Positions 27,564 through 36,691 of a stretch of DNA of 56,971 nt are shown in pieces. The translations under genes were made by a program, and so were the position numbers. The stretch covers positions 1 to 56,971 of the forward strand of contig DLMH01000141.1 of the NCBI GenBank assembly GCA_002478115.1, in the 5' to 3' direction. The notes below the pieces were generated by a model. That model had not been told where the DNA came from. It worked only from the letters and a program-made list of their open reading frames with translations, and ran no database searches. Position 1 is the first letter of the stretch. Each line of letters opens with the position of its first letter. This DNA is from Candidatus Acidiferrum typicum (GTDB lineage Bacteria; Acidobacteriota; Terriglobia; Acidiferrales; UBA7541).

Positions 27564-27911
27564 CTATCCTTTCGAGCGGTTCTTGATTTCGTGCGCCAAC
27601 TTTTCAATCTCTTCCGCTTTCTTCACCAGATTCAACGAAAGCACTTTCGTCGAATCCGTCTTGTCCACTTCCGTCTTCAATTCCGTGGCCAGTTGATAGA
27701 GCCGCTCGACTTTCTTGTGAATATCCTTATTGTTGTCTTCCAGCATCTGCTTTTCGGGCGAGGGCAGGCCGGGGGGTTCTGCCACTGGTTCTTGTGCCGG
27801 TTGTGGTTTTGGGGGGATATTCGGCACCTGGCTCAGGCTCAGGCTTCCGGCTAAGCCGGTTGCCGCTCCAGTTAGAAGCATGCCACCCAGAAACGTGCGT
27901 CGCGTTTTCAT
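27564..27911 (-). CDS. Small Tat-exported coiled-coil protein
   Basis: 115 residues, start chosen at ATG 27909-27911 behind a strong GGAGGG ribosome site. It opens MKTRRTFLGGMLLTGAATGL, a twin-arginine-like signal, then a Pro-rich linker (IPPKPQPAQEPVAEPPGLPS) and a charged helix likely to form a coiled coil (KDIHKKVERLYQLATELKTE, KKAEEIEKLAHEIKNRSKG). I do not recognise a family. It is divergent from the mscS gene, with 92 nt between the starts. Confidence 0.75.
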   Translation of the reverse strand: MKTRRTFLGGMLLTGAATGLAGSLSLSQVPNIPPKPQPAQEPVAEPPGLPSPEKQMLEDNNKDIHKKVERLYQLATELKTEVDKTDSTKVLSLNLVKKAEEIEKLAHEIKNRSKG

Positions 27912-28003
27912 GAACGTCCCTCCTGCCCCGGCCACTGCCCGATCGCCTGGCTCCCACTGCATCACTTTCCCAGCAATGCTATACTCGCCCTCCGGCAATC
28001 CTT

Positions 28004-28879
28004 ATGTCCAGTCTCCTGACGCATTTTCCCGAATTCACGCTTGCTCATCTGGCGCACCTCCTACTCATCTTTGCCGTCGCCCTCATCGTGAACCATCTGT
28101 TGCGCGTCGCCAGCAACCTGATCGTCAAGCCGGCTGCGACGCAAACCCGCGCTGCTCAAGCCAGAGAACAGCAGACGCGCACGCTCTCCGGCGTTGTTTA
28201 CAGCGCGGCCAGCAAGGTGGTCTGGGCGGTGGCGCTGCTGACAGCCGCGCAGGAAATCGGCATTAACGTCTTCCCCGTGGCCGCGCTCGCAGGCCTCGCC
28301 ATTCTGGCCATTGGCCTGGGCGCACAGAATTTCATCCGGGACATCATCGCCGGCTTTCACATCATCCTCGAGGACCAGTTCATCGTTGGCGATACCATCC
28401 AGGTCGCCGAAACGCAAGGCCGCGTCGAGCATCTTTCCTTGCGCCGGACCGTCGTCCGCGATTCGCGCGGCGCCCTGGTGACCCTTTCCAACGGCGAAAT
28501 CCGCACCCTCGCCAACTTCAGCCGCGATTGGTCGCAAGCCTTCGTGGATGTTGCCGTCTCTCCCAACCTCCTTCAGGAAAAGACGCTGCAACTTCTCGAT
28601 GCCGCCGCCGCCGAGTTGCGCAACGATCCCTCGTGGTCTCAGGCCCTGGTGGATGGCCCGCGCCTCCTCGGCCTGCAGTCCTTTGATCAGACAGCCTGCA
28701 CCGTGCGCCTGCAAGTGCGCACCGCGCCCTCCCGCCACGAGGATGTAGCCCGGGAGCTGCGCCGCCGCATCCAATTGGAGTTCCAGCGGCAGGGTGTCCC
28801 CCTGTACAATGTCCACCGCGTCGAGTTGGTGAATCCTGCTGCTTCACAGGAATCCCCGCCGCCCGCTCACTCCGCTTGA
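28004..28879 (+). CDS. MscS-family mechanosensitive channel (small form)
   Basis: 291 residues: three predicted membrane helices (LLLIFAVALIVNHLL; VWAVALLTAAQEIGINV; the pore helix AALAGLAILAIGLGAQNFIR), then the MscS beta-domain (FIVGDTIQVAETQGRVEHLS, VTLSNGEIRTLANFSRDW) and an alpha-beta C-terminus. The glycine/alanine-rich TM3 followed by AQNFIRD is the family signature. It would release solutes on hypo-osmotic shock. A small gene of unknown function follows 18 nt later and is probably co-transcribed. Confidence 0.92.
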   Translation: MSSLLTHFPEFTLAHLAHLLLIFAVALIVNHLLRVASNLIVKPAATQTRAAQAREQQTRTLSGVVYSAASKVVWAVALLTAAQEIGINVFPVAALAGLAILAIGLGAQNFIRDIIAGFHIILEDQFIVGDTIQVAETQGRVEHLSLRRTVVRDSRGALVTLSNGEIRTLANFSRDWSQAFVDVAVSPNLLQEKTLQLLDAAAAELRNDPSWSQALVDGPRLLGLQSFDQTACTVRLQVRTAPSRHEDVARELRRRIQLEFQRQGVPLYNVHRVELVNPAASQESPPPAHSA

Positions 28880-28897
28880 AGCAAAGGAGAACCTCTC

Positions 28898-29347
28898 ATG
28901 GCTCAGATCACTTATGACGAAGTCAACCTCATGCTCCGGCTCTACGATCTCCGCCGCGAACCCCGGCTCCGCGAAGCACGCGCCTGGTTCGTCGAGCATT
29001 ACCACGCTGCCACCGCGGAAGAGGTGATGCAGAAATATCCCCAGGGCGGCCAGGAGAACACTTCTATCCGCATGGTCGTTAGCTATTGGGATATGGTCGC
29101 CAGCATCGTCAATCGCGGACTGATCAACGACGAACTCTTTTTTGAGAGCAATGGGGAAATTTGGGTCGTGTGGGACCGCATGCGTTCCATCGTGCCCACG
29201 TGGCGGGCCGCGTTCAAGAACCCTTATCTCTTCTCCGCGATTGAAGAGGCTTGCGCAAGGCTGGAGGCCTGGCGCGAAAGGCGCGCCCCGGGCTCAACCG
29301 CCTCCATGCGCCAGATGATGGAGCAGAGCCGCGCCAAGGCCAAGTGA
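28898..29347 (+). CDS. Conserved hypothetical cytosolic protein
   Basis: 149 residues, helical, no signal peptide. Start ATG after AAAGGAGA. Aromatic-rich core (IRMVVSYWDMVASIVNRGLI, EIWVVWDRMRSIVPTWR) with basic tail. It resembles the DUF4760-type proteins that I associate with this phylum, but I cannot confirm that. Downstream of mscS by 18 nt and convergent with the c-di-GMP operon (28 nt between stops). Confidence 0.75.
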   Translation: MAQITYDEVNLMLRLYDLRREPRLREARAWFVEHYHAATAEEVMQKYPQGGQENTSIRMVVSYWDMVASIVNRGLINDELFFESNGEIWVVWDRMRSIVPTWRAAFKNPYLFSAIEEACARLEAWRERRAPGSTASMRQMMEQSRAKAK

Positions 29348-29375
29348 CGCCTTTTCCACTCGGCCTGCGTGCCGG

Positions 29376-30350
29376 CTATTTGTGGGAAATGAGCACCGGG
29401 CTCTCCGCATGCGGCGCTTCGGGGGCCGGGGGCAAGGTTCCGGGCTGCGCCAAACGTATGCAATTTCGCCCCGCCTCTTTCGCAGCGTAGAGCGCCATGT
29501 CCGCGGCATGCAGGATATCGTCGGCGTCGCGATTGGGGAAATCCGTCGTCAGTGCGACCCCCACGCTGATCGTAACCGTCAGTGATTTTGTGGACAGGAG
29601 GATGGGCTTCGCGGCCACGGCGTTGCGCAGGTTTTCCGCCCTCGCCACTGCGCTTGATGGATCGCACTTGTTGAGCACCACCAGAAATTCTTCTCCCCCA
29701 TAACGGCCCACCATATCGTAAGAGCGCACCGACGTTTGCAGCCGCCGTGCCACCTCGCGCAACACATCATCCCCGGCGGCATGCCCGTTCTGGTCGTTCA
29801 CCTTCTTGAAATGATCGATGTCGCACATCATCACGGCATTGCACCACTTTTCCCGCCGCGAGCGCACCATCTCGCGCGACACCAGTTCCACGATCACGCC
29901 GCGGTTCCACAGCGACGTCAACAGGTCATGGGTCGCCTGAAATCTCATGCTCTCGCGGGCCTCCACCAGGCGATCTTCCAGCTCCAGGATGCGCTCCCCG
30001 GCGCGAAGTCTGGCCTTCAATTCTTCCGCGTCATAGGGCTTCGTCAGGTAATCGTCCGCGCCGGACTCCAGCCCTTGCACGATGTCCTGCTTCGTTTCGC
30101 GAGAGGACAATAGAATCAGGTACGTGTACGCATGATCTTTCCGCCGGCGTACTTCCCGGCACACTTCGATGCCGTCCCTTCCCGGCATGATCCAATCCAG
30201 CAGCGCCAGCCGCGGCGGGTCCTCTTTGCTTAATTCCGCCAGCGCCCGGCAGCCGTCTTCCACCGCCGCCACTTCATAGCCGGCCCGCTGCAGCGTTCTC
30301 TGCAACAGCGTCCGTGAAAGAGCATCATCCTCGGCTAGCAGAATTTTCAT
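29376..30350 (-). CDS. Response regulator with GGDEF diguanylate cyclase output
   Basis: 324 residues from ATG 30348-30350. A receiver domain (acid pocket AEDD, phosphoacceptor D52 in LLDWIMPG, K104 in LTKP) is joined by a coiled linker to a GGDEF domain. The active-site loop is GGEEF at 218-222. An inhibitory I-site RxxD (R209-S-Y-D212) sits exactly five residues before it, so the enzyme should make c-di-GMP and be feedback-inhibited. Its start overlaps the stop of the hybrid kinase gene (ATGA), so translation is coupled and the kinase is the obvious phosphodonor, with the HPt domain as the last relay step. Confidence 0.94.
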   Translation of the reverse strand: MKILLAEDDALSRTLLQRTLQRAGYEVAAVEDGCRALAELSKEDPPRLALLDWIMPGRDGIEVCREVRRRKDHAYTYLILLSSRETKQDIVQGLESGADDYLTKPYDAEELKARLRAGERILELEDRLVEARESMRFQATHDLLTSLWNRGVIVELVSREMVRSRREKWCNAVMMCDIDHFKKVNDQNGHAAGDDVLREVARRLQTSVRSYDMVGRYGGEEFLVVLNKCDPSSAVARAENLRNAVAAKPILLSTKSLTVTISVGVALTTDFPNRDADDILHAADMALYAAKEAGRNCIRLAQPGTLPPAPEAPHAESPVLISHK

Positions 30351-33300
30351 GCGCGTACCTCCGCCAGATGTGTTTCCACCTCCGGCATGATTCCGGCAAG
30401 CGAGCGGTCCAGCCGCTCCAGAAGCGATTCGGCCTCGACGCGTGCGCCATTCCGCGCGGCCGTCTCCAAAGCTGCCGCCAGTTCGGCAGTGGCGTTCATG
30501 GAAAGGTTTTTCAGCATGCCCTTCAGGGTATGCGCGGCACGCGACATCTCCGCCAAGTCCTCCTGGGCCAGGGCTTCCCGCGCTTTCATCAGCGTCGTCT
30601 GACTGTCGGTACGAAACATCTGCAGGAGTTCGCGGAGGAAGTCCTGGTCGCCCTCGAGCCGCTCCAGCAACTCGCGGACATTCCATTCGGCTTCGGAAAG
30701 CTCGCCATGCGGCGCTGGCTCATTGCCGTTCTCGCACGATCCGCTCTGCGTGACGGCTCGCTCGATTTCTTTGCGCAGAACTTCCCGCCGGATCGGTTTT
30801 GTCAGATATCCATCCATGCCCGCCTCCAGACACCGCTTTTCATCCTGCGCCGCCGCGTGCGCCGTCATGGCCAGGATGGGTACGTGCTGCCCTGAATGTT
30901 GTTCGCGTTCACGGATTTTGCATGTTGCTTCCAGTCCGCCCATCACTGGCATTTGCAGGTCCATCAGGACGATGTCATACGTCGCAGCGCACAATGTCTC
31001 GCAAGCCTCCGCGCCATTACTCACAAGGGTTACCTGATGCCCCATTTTTTCCAGCAGCCGCACGGCGAGTTTCTGGTTCACCTCGTTGTCTTCCACCAGC
31101 AGAATCCGGAAATGCCCGCCCGCTGCGTTCACCGGTGGTTCGATGATCGGCGTGGTTTCGGGCTCTCCCTCCTGGCTCAAGGCAGCACGCAGGCTCTCCC
31201 ACAGCACTCGGCGGCGCAGCGGCTTTCTCAGTCGTCGGAACACCCCGCATTCAGCGGCGCGGGCATCCTCCAGGATCGAAGCTGCGGAAGACACCATCAG
31301 AATCGCGGTGGTTTCTCGTGGAGCGTAGGCGCGGACTTCTCTTGCCACATCGTATCCATCGGCGTCATGCAGGTTTTGGTTAACCAGAACGATGCGGTAC
31401 TGCTCCTTCTTTTCTTTCTGCCGTGCCAGGCTGGCCCGCGCTTCCTCGACGCTTCCAGCCACTTCTACCTCCAGCCCCCAGCGCGTCATCAACCAGACCG
31501 CCAACTCCTGGTAGCCTTTCCTCTCTTCCACAACAAGGGCCTTCACCCGCGGCAGCTTGCCCTCTTCCTCCTCTGCTCTCTCCGCGCTTTTAGCCGTCTT
31601 CAGCTTTACCGTGAAGAAAAAACGGCTCCCTTCACCCGCCGTGCTTTCCAACTGAATTTCTCCTCCCATCATGCGCGCGATGCGGGCGGAAATGGACAAT
31701 CCAAGCCCCGTCCCCCCAAATTGCCGGGTGACGGAAGTATCGGACTGCTGGAAAGCATCGAAGACCTTGGAATGGTTTTCCGCGGGAATCCCCACGCCGG
31801 TATCGCGGACTTCGAACCGTATCTCGGCTTCTTCTCCACTGCGCTTGAGGCACTCGATGCTCAGCAATACTTCCCCTGCGTCGGTAAACTTAACGGCATT
31901 CCCGAGCAGGTTGATCAGAATCTGCCGCAACCTGACGGGATCGCCCTGTACACATTCCGGCAGATCGCCGCGTACCGACCATTCCAATTCCAAACCTTTC
32001 TCCTGGGCGCGCATGGTTACCGGCTGCAGCGCGTTCTCTACGCAGTCCAGTAGGAAGAAGGGAACATTCTCGAGTTCCGCCTTGCCATTCTCAATCTTGG
32101 AAAAATCCAGTATGTCTTCGATGATCTCCAGCAAAGACTCGGCGCACCCTTTTACCATCTCAAGGTATTCGCGTTGCTGGCCGCTGAGCGGAGTTTCCAG
32201 TGCGAGTTCCGTCATTCCCAGAATGCCGTTCATCGGGGTGCGAATTTCATGGCTCATGTTGGCCAGGAACTGGCTCTTGGCCTGGTTGGCTGATTCCGCG
32301 GCCTGTTTGGCTTCCAGCAGGCGCTGTTCGGCGGCCCGCCGTTTGCTGATGTCTTCGATGACGCCAACATATCCAATCAAACTGCCATCGGGCCCATGCA
32401 AGGCCCGCGACCCCCAGCAAACCCAGTTGGTATTTCCATCGGGGGTTAGGAATCGCGTTTCATCCTGCAGTTCCATCTCTATTTCAGCCGCGGTCTTCCA
32501 CAGGCGTTCCGTCGCCTCGCGGTCTTCTGGATGAACGGCCTGCAGCCATCCGTAGCCCAGCGCGGTCTCTGCTGCCCGCCCGGTCATCTCGCTCCATCTT
32601 TGGTTGACATACACCCAGCGCCCTTCCCGGTCCGCGCGGAAGATGCCGATGGGGGCCGCGGAACTCAGCAACCGGAACAGCTCTTCACTTTCACGGATGG
32701 TCTTCTCTGCCTCTACGCGCTTCGAGATATCCACATAGATCGCTAGAAAACCTTTTCTTTTTCCGCCCAACTGCAGTGGTGCGCCGAACCCATCGACGTC
32801 AATCTCCTTTCCGTCCTTCCTTCTTCGTTTTAACGTGCGGTGCGTAGCACGCCCGGTACCGATCAATTTGCCTATGGAGACCCCGGTCTCACGCATTGCC
32901 GGAGTGAGCAGAAGATCATCCAGAGCCTTTCCGGCAATCTCCTCCTCCGTGTAACCAAACATTTTCCGGAAGGCTGGATTGCTCAGGATGATGCCTTCAT
33001 CCGTTTCGGCAACAATCCCCACAGGCGCTGCTTCGGTCAATGCCCGGAAAAGTTCTTCGCTTTCTTGCAGGAGCAACTGAGCCCATTGGCGGTCTTCGAT
33101 CTCCTGTTCCAGGGCCATGGTGCGCTCGCCGACGCGCGCTTCCAGAAGGTCCCGTGCCTCGCGCAGTTCTTGATCGCGGCTCTCGATGACCTCCAACATG
33201 TGATCAAAAGCGCTGCCCAATTGCCCGAGTTCCGGCCCCTCCAGAGACGGCGCCCGCAGCGCATAGTTTTTTTCTTCCGCAACGCGTCCCGCGACCTCCG

Positions 33301-33877
33301 AAAGCTGCCGAATCGGCTGCACGATCGATTTCTGCTGGATCAGCGTCAGGAAATACACCAGCACAAGCGTTGTGCCGAACACCGGGATCGCCAGCAGTAC
33401 GGTGTGCCTTCTACTTTCCCTGAGGTCCGTCAGTGCTGCTTCCAAATACAGCTTTCCGATCTCGCGGCCCTCCAGACTGATGGGCCGAATCAATCGCAGG
33501 CAATCGGCGGCCCAGGAAATGCCTTCCCCCCTCCCTGCCAGTCCGGCGCTCACCCCGCTCTGATAATCTCCCCGCTTGTACTCCGCGAAGACGCTCCCGT
33601 CGGGCAGAAACAATACACCTCGGCGTATGTGCTTTCGCGTTTGGAGCGCCTGCAGCACTCGCGCTCCTTCTGCCTTATCGTCGAACACCAGCGCCGCCGT
33701 GCTGCTGGTTCCGATGAGGTCCGCTGCAGATTGCAGTTCTTCCACCTTATGTTCGCGAGCGAAATGTTCGTAATAGACCAGGCCCATGAAGAGCGCGAAT
33801 ACCAACCCGACGCTGCTGCTGACCATCGTCAGCAGCACCAATCGCCGCCTCAATGAGATGTTCCGCCACGCGTTCAT
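30347..33877 (-). CDS. Hybrid sensor histidine kinase: CHASE8-like, HAMP, two PAS, HisKA, HATPase, two REC, HPt
   Basis: 1176 residues. TM1 (about 13-35) and TM2 (about 158-181) flank a periplasmic CHASE8-like domain (LIGTSSTAALVFDDKAEGAR, GVLFLPDGSVFAEY), the type also found in the cyclase YfiN. Then HAMP (about 182-235), PAS (about 275-390), PAS (about 400-515) and HisKA with H543 in NMSHEIRTPMNG. The ATPase has N660, DTGVGIP and GGTGLGL. In the first receiver (about 778-895) the phosphoacceptor is Asn N833 (LVNQNLHDADG), so it cannot be phosphorylated normally. The second receiver has D973 (LMDLQMPVMGG), and the HPt histidine is H1116 (AAHTLKGML). A full phosphorelay inside one protein, two bases after yfiR-like and overlapping the cyclase gene. 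Confidence 0.95.
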   Translation of the reverse strand: MNAWRNISLRRRLVLLTMVSSSVGLVFALFMGLVYYEHFAREHKVEELQSAADLIGTSSTAALVFDDKAEGARVLQALQTRKHIRRGVLFLPDGSVFAEYKRGDYQSGVSAGLAGRGEGISWAADCLRLIRPISLEGREIGKLYLEAALTDLRESRRHTVLLAIPVFGTTLVLVYFLTLIQQKSIVQPIRQLSEVAGRVAEEKNYALRAPSLEGPELGQLGSAFDHMLEVIESRDQELREARDLLEARVGERTMALEQEIEDRQWAQLLLQESEELFRALTEAAPVGIVAETDEGIILSNPAFRKMFGYTEEEIAGKALDDLLLTPAMRETGVSIGKLIGTGRATHRTLKRRRKDGKEIDVDGFGAPLQLGGKRKGFLAIYVDISKRVEAEKTIRESEELFRLLSSAAPIGIFRADREGRWVYVNQRWSEMTGRAAETALGYGWLQAVHPEDREATERLWKTAAEIEMELQDETRFLTPDGNTNWVCWGSRALHGPDGSLIGYVGVIEDISKRRAAEQRLLEAKQAAESANQAKSQFLANMSHEIRTPMNGILGMTELALETPLSGQQREYLEMVKGCAESLLEIIEDILDFSKIENGKAELENVPFFLLDCVENALQPVTMRAQEKGLELEWSVRGDLPECVQGDPVRLRQILINLLGNAVKFTDAGEVLLSIECLKRSGEEAEIRFEVRDTGVGIPAENHSKVFDAFQQSDTSVTRQFGGTGLGLSISARIARMMGGEIQLESTAGEGSRFFFTVKLKTAKSAERAEEEEGKLPRVKALVVEERKGYQELAVWLMTRWGLEVEVAGSVEEARASLARQKEKKEQYRIVLVNQNLHDADGYDVAREVRAYAPRETTAILMVSSAASILEDARAAECGVFRRLRKPLRRRVLWESLRAALSQEGEPETTPIIEPPVNAAGGHFRILLVEDNEVNQKLAVRLLEKMGHQVTLVSNGAEACETLCAATYDIVLMDLQMPVMGGLEATCKIREREQHSGQHVPILAMTAHAAAQDEKRCLEAGMDGYLTKPIRREVLRKEIERAVTQSGSCENGNEPAPHGELSEAEWNVRELLERLEGDQDFLRELLQMFRTDSQTTLMKAREALAQEDLAEMSRAAHTLKGMLKNLSMNATAELAAALETAARNGARVEAESLLERLDRSLAGIMPEVETHLAEVRA

Positions 33878-33879
33878 GC

Positions 33880-34485
33880 TTAACCGCCCGGCACAAAGTG
33901 TTCCGTGACAACTCTTTTCGCCATTGCCAGCAGCCGCGCATCCACCTTCAAGTTCGCATTGCGAGCTGCCACCAGGTTCACTTCCATTTGCAGCCTGTCG
34001 TTTTCAAAACTGAGTTCCACCATGCCGCCGGCTTCCAGAAAACCCTCGCTCTCGCCGACGGTCAGCACGCTTTTCCCTTTCAATCCTTCCAGAATCTTCC
34101 CGTAGTGTTTCGCCTCTGACCGGCTGAAAAAAATCACTTCGCATCCATCCAATTTCTGCTCTTTGTGAACCCAGCGCAGTGCGATCCTTCGTCCGCTAAC
34201 GGTAACGCTCCCAACCTCCTGTGCGAGTCTGGTACGGAACGGGTAGTCTCCCAGGGTACACATTTGAAAAGCTGCCTTGCTGGTATTCGCGGCACTCGGG
34301 GGCCATTCCACGAAGCTCGGAATCTTCCTCAGATACCTCGCTTTCATTTGATATTCCTGAGAAACCGCCTGGCTGAACACATCGCCAGGGAACACCCAGG
34401 CCGTGCACACTGCCAGCAGCAATCTGGTCAGGAGCTTCACTCGGCCCCCACTCGGGCCTCGGCTCGCTTCTTCTCTCGCCCCCAT
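33880..34485 (-). CDS. YfiR-like periplasmic regulator (DUF4154)
   Basis: 201 residues. After an N-terminal extension comes a signal peptide (KLLTRLLLAVCTAWVFPGDV) and a YfiR domain (QEYQMKARYLRKIPSFVEWP, CTLGDYPF, RWVHKEQKLDGCEVIFFSRS, VLTVGESEGFLEAGGMVELS). In Pseudomonas, YfiR binds the periplasmic domain of the cyclase YfiN and holds it inactive. Here the neighbour two bases downstream is a kinase with the same kind of periplasmic domain, so YfiR probably restrains the kinase. ATG 34485 has a GAAGG ribosome site; GTG 34440 is an alternative that shortens the n-region. Confidence 0.9.
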   Translation of the reverse strand: MGAREEASRGPSGGRVKLLTRLLLAVCTAWVFPGDVFSQAVSQEYQMKARYLRKIPSFVEWPPSAANTSKAAFQMCTLGDYPFRTRLAQEVGSVTVSGRRIALRWVHKEQKLDGCEVIFFSRSEAKHYGKILEGLKGKSVLTVGESEGFLEAGGMVELSFENDRLQMEVNLVAARNANLKVDARLLAMAKRVVTEHFVPGG

Positions 34486-34502
34486 GGCCTTCTTTCACGC
34501 CC

Positions 34503-34527
34503 GTCCGTTTCGCTTCTCGAAACGGAC
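34503..34527 (-). promoter_or_regulatory. 10-bp hairpin in the yfiR-kinase-cyclase leader
   Basis: GTCCGTTTCG and CGAAACGGAC form a perfect 10-bp stem with a 5-nt loop, 18 nt before the YfiR start on the transcribed strand and with no U-tract. It could affect message stability or ribosome access. It does not match the c-di-GMP (GEMM) riboswitch. Confidence 0.45.
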
Positions 34528-34774
34528 TACACCCCTCCCCTAGCAACTAGCTCAACGTGCAAGGGACACACCAATTCATCGGCCAAAAAGACTTTTCACT
34601 GAAAGAAACACACGACTTGTCAGGTTAGATATTTCTAGGAAAAGAGAAACGTGTCGTTCCGGAACACTTCCGCCCTTTTCGATTCACTTCCGCGCAGCTT
34701 CCTCCACTGCCGCCTTCATTCCACTCCGGCTTTTCTTTGCATGGGTTAGCAAAAGGCTCAGGGCGTCACCTGCA

Positions 34775-35707
34775 TCACGCCCGGAAGACCGGCTCTAGGG
34801 TAGCTATCTTGGTTTTCAGTCCCGTCAGCTCGGCCGCGCTCAACTCGGGCAGCGGCGCTGACGCCAACTCCAGCGCCATGTCAAAGATTCGCTCATCACC
34901 AGGCGGCACGGCAGCAGTCACCTCCTGGTTTAAACTGAATCGCAGCGCCAGGCGAGCCATCTCGCGATCGGCGATCGGTTCATACCAACACTTCGGATAC
35001 TTGCGATCGCTCTCTTTCATGCCCGCGGGCCACTTGCCGAACGCCAGGGCCTTCAACGCCATCCGGGCCATCCCCTTCGCTTTCGCTTTTGCCAGAATCT
35101 GCGGGCCAAAGCCGCCGTTCTCCCAGGCATTGACATTCACCGGGAACAGCACGCTGTCCAGTTCGAGCGCGTCCATCAGACGCAGCGCGGCCGGCGCATT
35201 GTGGGCGGAGAAACCCACATACCGGACTTTGCCCTCCTTCCTGGCCGCGAAAAACGTCTCCGCAGCCCCGCCTGCCGCAAGAATCTTATCCACATCATCC
35301 ATCGAACTGACGGCGTGAAACTGGTAGAGATCCACATGATCGGTGTGAAAACGCTGCAGGCTGCGTTCCAACTCCTCGCGGGCGCCCTTCGCGTCGCGAT
35401 GCATCGTCTTTTCCGCAAGGAACACCTTGCTGCGATAGGGTCTCAACGCTTCCCCGAGTTTCGTTTCCGCTTCACCATTGAAGTACGACGGGGCGCAGTC
35501 GAAATAATTCACGCCCCGGTCGTACGCCACCGCGACGCGGCGCGAGGCTTCCTCCTGCGAAAGTCCGCAAACCACGATGCCACCGAGCGCGATGATCGAG
35601 AGGTCAATTCCATCCTTGTACCGGCGGCGGGGCAGTGGTGCCTCCAAACCGTAGGCGGCTGTGGCTGTCAGGGCAGCGGCAGCGCCAAGAAACTTGCGAC
35701 GATTCAT
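34775..35707 (-). CDS. Aldo/keto reductase with Tat-like signal
   Basis: 310 residues from the ATG at 35705-35707 (ribosome site GGGGGAGGAAG). MNRRKFLGAAAALTATAAYG is a twin-arginine-type signal. The catalytic tetrad is visible: D69 (VNYFDCAPSY), Y74, K99 (FLAEKT) and H130 (DLYQFH). GVNYFDCAPSYFNGEAETKL is the usual AKR box. Catalytic residues are intact, so an NAD(P)H-dependent oxidoreductase is expected. Export of a folded, cofactor-loaded enzyme via Tat is plausible. Substrate unknown. Divergent from the flavin reductase. Confidence 0.9.
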   Translation of the reverse strand: MNRRKFLGAAAALTATAAYGLEAPLPRRRYKDGIDLSIIALGGIVVCGLSQEEASRRVAVAYDRGVNYFDCAPSYFNGEAETKLGEALRPYRSKVFLAEKTMHRDAKGAREELERSLQRFHTDHVDLYQFHAVSSMDDVDKILAAGGAAETFFAARKEGKVRYVGFSAHNAPAALRLMDALELDSVLFPVNVNAWENGGFGPQILAKAKAKGMARMALKALAFGKWPAGMKESDRKYPKCWYEPIADREMARLALRFSLNQEVTAAVPPGDERIFDMALELASAPLPELSAAELTGLKTKIATLEPVFRA

Positions 35708-35812
35708 AAGTTGCTTCCTCCCCCGGCGCATTGTAATGCGCGGTAACTTGCTGCGCAACAACCGCCGCCGTTTCGCATCCCCCGCCGTGGGAGCTGTGCA
35801 CGAACGGAAGAC

Positions 35813-35818
35813 TATAAT
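35813..35818 (+). promoter_or_regulatory. TATAAT box upstream of the flavin reductase gene
   Basis: A perfect -10 hexamer at 35813-35818 without an obvious -35. Transcription would begin near 35825, which favours the ATG at 35857 over the one at 35824 as translation start. Confidence 0.4.
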
Positions 35819-35856
35819 GCAGCATGCGGACGTGTTTGCCGCCGGAGCTTGCCTAT

Positions 35857-36393
35857 ATGAACAAAACTTCGCTTCCGTTGTCGCAGGTCTACCGCCTGTT
35901 GGAGCCCGGCCCGGTTGTGTTGGTCACGTCCGCACGCGCCGGAAGAGCCAACGTGATGACCATGTCGTGGCACATGATGGTTGATTTCGTACCCCCCACC
36001 GTAGCGTGCGTGATCAGCAATCGCGATTTCACCTTCGATATTTTGAGAGAAACGCGGGAATGCGTGATCAACATCCCCACCGTCGAGCTGGCAAAGAAAG
36101 TTGTCGCCTGCGGAAACACGTCGGGCCGTGTGCTCGACAAATTCAAGATATTTCGTCTTACTCCGCAACCCGCGGCGCGCGTCGCCGCGCCGTTGATTTC
36201 CGAATGCTACGCCAACCTCGAATGCAAGGTAATCGATGCGAGCATGGTGGACAAATACTGTCTGTTTATCCTCGAAGTCATGAAAGCCTGGATCGACCGC
36301 ACAAAGAAAAATCCGCGCACCATTCACCACTGCGGCCGCGGCGTTTTCATGGTCGCGGGACGCTTGATCAAATTGCCTTCCAAGATGAAGTAA
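35857..36393 (+). CDS. Flavin reductase-like domain protein
   Basis: 178 residues from ATG 35857 (GGAG ribosome site; ATG 35824 is in frame but lies at the predicted transcript start). It has the FMN-binding split-barrel of the flavin reductase family: PGPVVLVTSARAGRANVMTM, SWHMMVDFVPPTVACVISNR, RECVINIPTVELAKKVVACG, LISECYANLECKV. These proteins bind FMN and reduce flavins, metals or other acceptors. No signal peptide and single-domain; no partner monooxygenase is adjacent. The role is undefined. Confidence 0.9.
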   Translation: MNKTSLPLSQVYRLLEPGPVVLVTSARAGRANVMTMSWHMMVDFVPPTVACVISNRDFTFDILRETRECVINIPTVELAKKVVACGNTSGRVLDKFKIFRLTPQPAARVAAPLISECYANLECKVIDASMVDKYCLFILEVMKAWIDRTKKNPRTIHHCGRGVFMVAGRLIKLPSKMK

Positions 36394-36504
36394 ACGCGCA
36401 CGGGCCATCTGCCCTGGGGAATGATTCTTTGCCAAGCCTGTCTGCGGATCGGAGTTCGACGATGCAGGAGCGGCTCTTGCGGCATCCTCCACCGCTTCCT
36501 GCTT

Positions 36505-36526
36505 CCGGTGATAGTATTGAGGTGAT
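36505..36526. repeat. 22-nt repeat, copy A
   Basis: Matches 39949-39970 at 20 of 22 positions; the invariant core is AGTATTGAGGTGAT. Copy A lies upstream of the GH1 gene and copy B upstream of the reverse transcriptase. Confidence 0.5.
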
Positions 36527-36691
36527 TTCCTCGCCGAGCCCATCACCTGCTTCTCTGCCCCTCCATGCCTTCCCCTATAAATGCTGAACTGCTATCCTCT
36601 CCTCGTCCGCCATGTCAACAATCTCCGCTCCCTTCGGACTTGGCCGCCTGCCAACAAAATTCCTTGGGAATTCTCCAGGAGGAACTCATCC

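Noticed and set aside
34503..34527. c-di-GMP riboswitch upstream of the YfiR operon
   Set aside because: The leader has a simple 10-bp hairpin but none of the GEMM core sequence.
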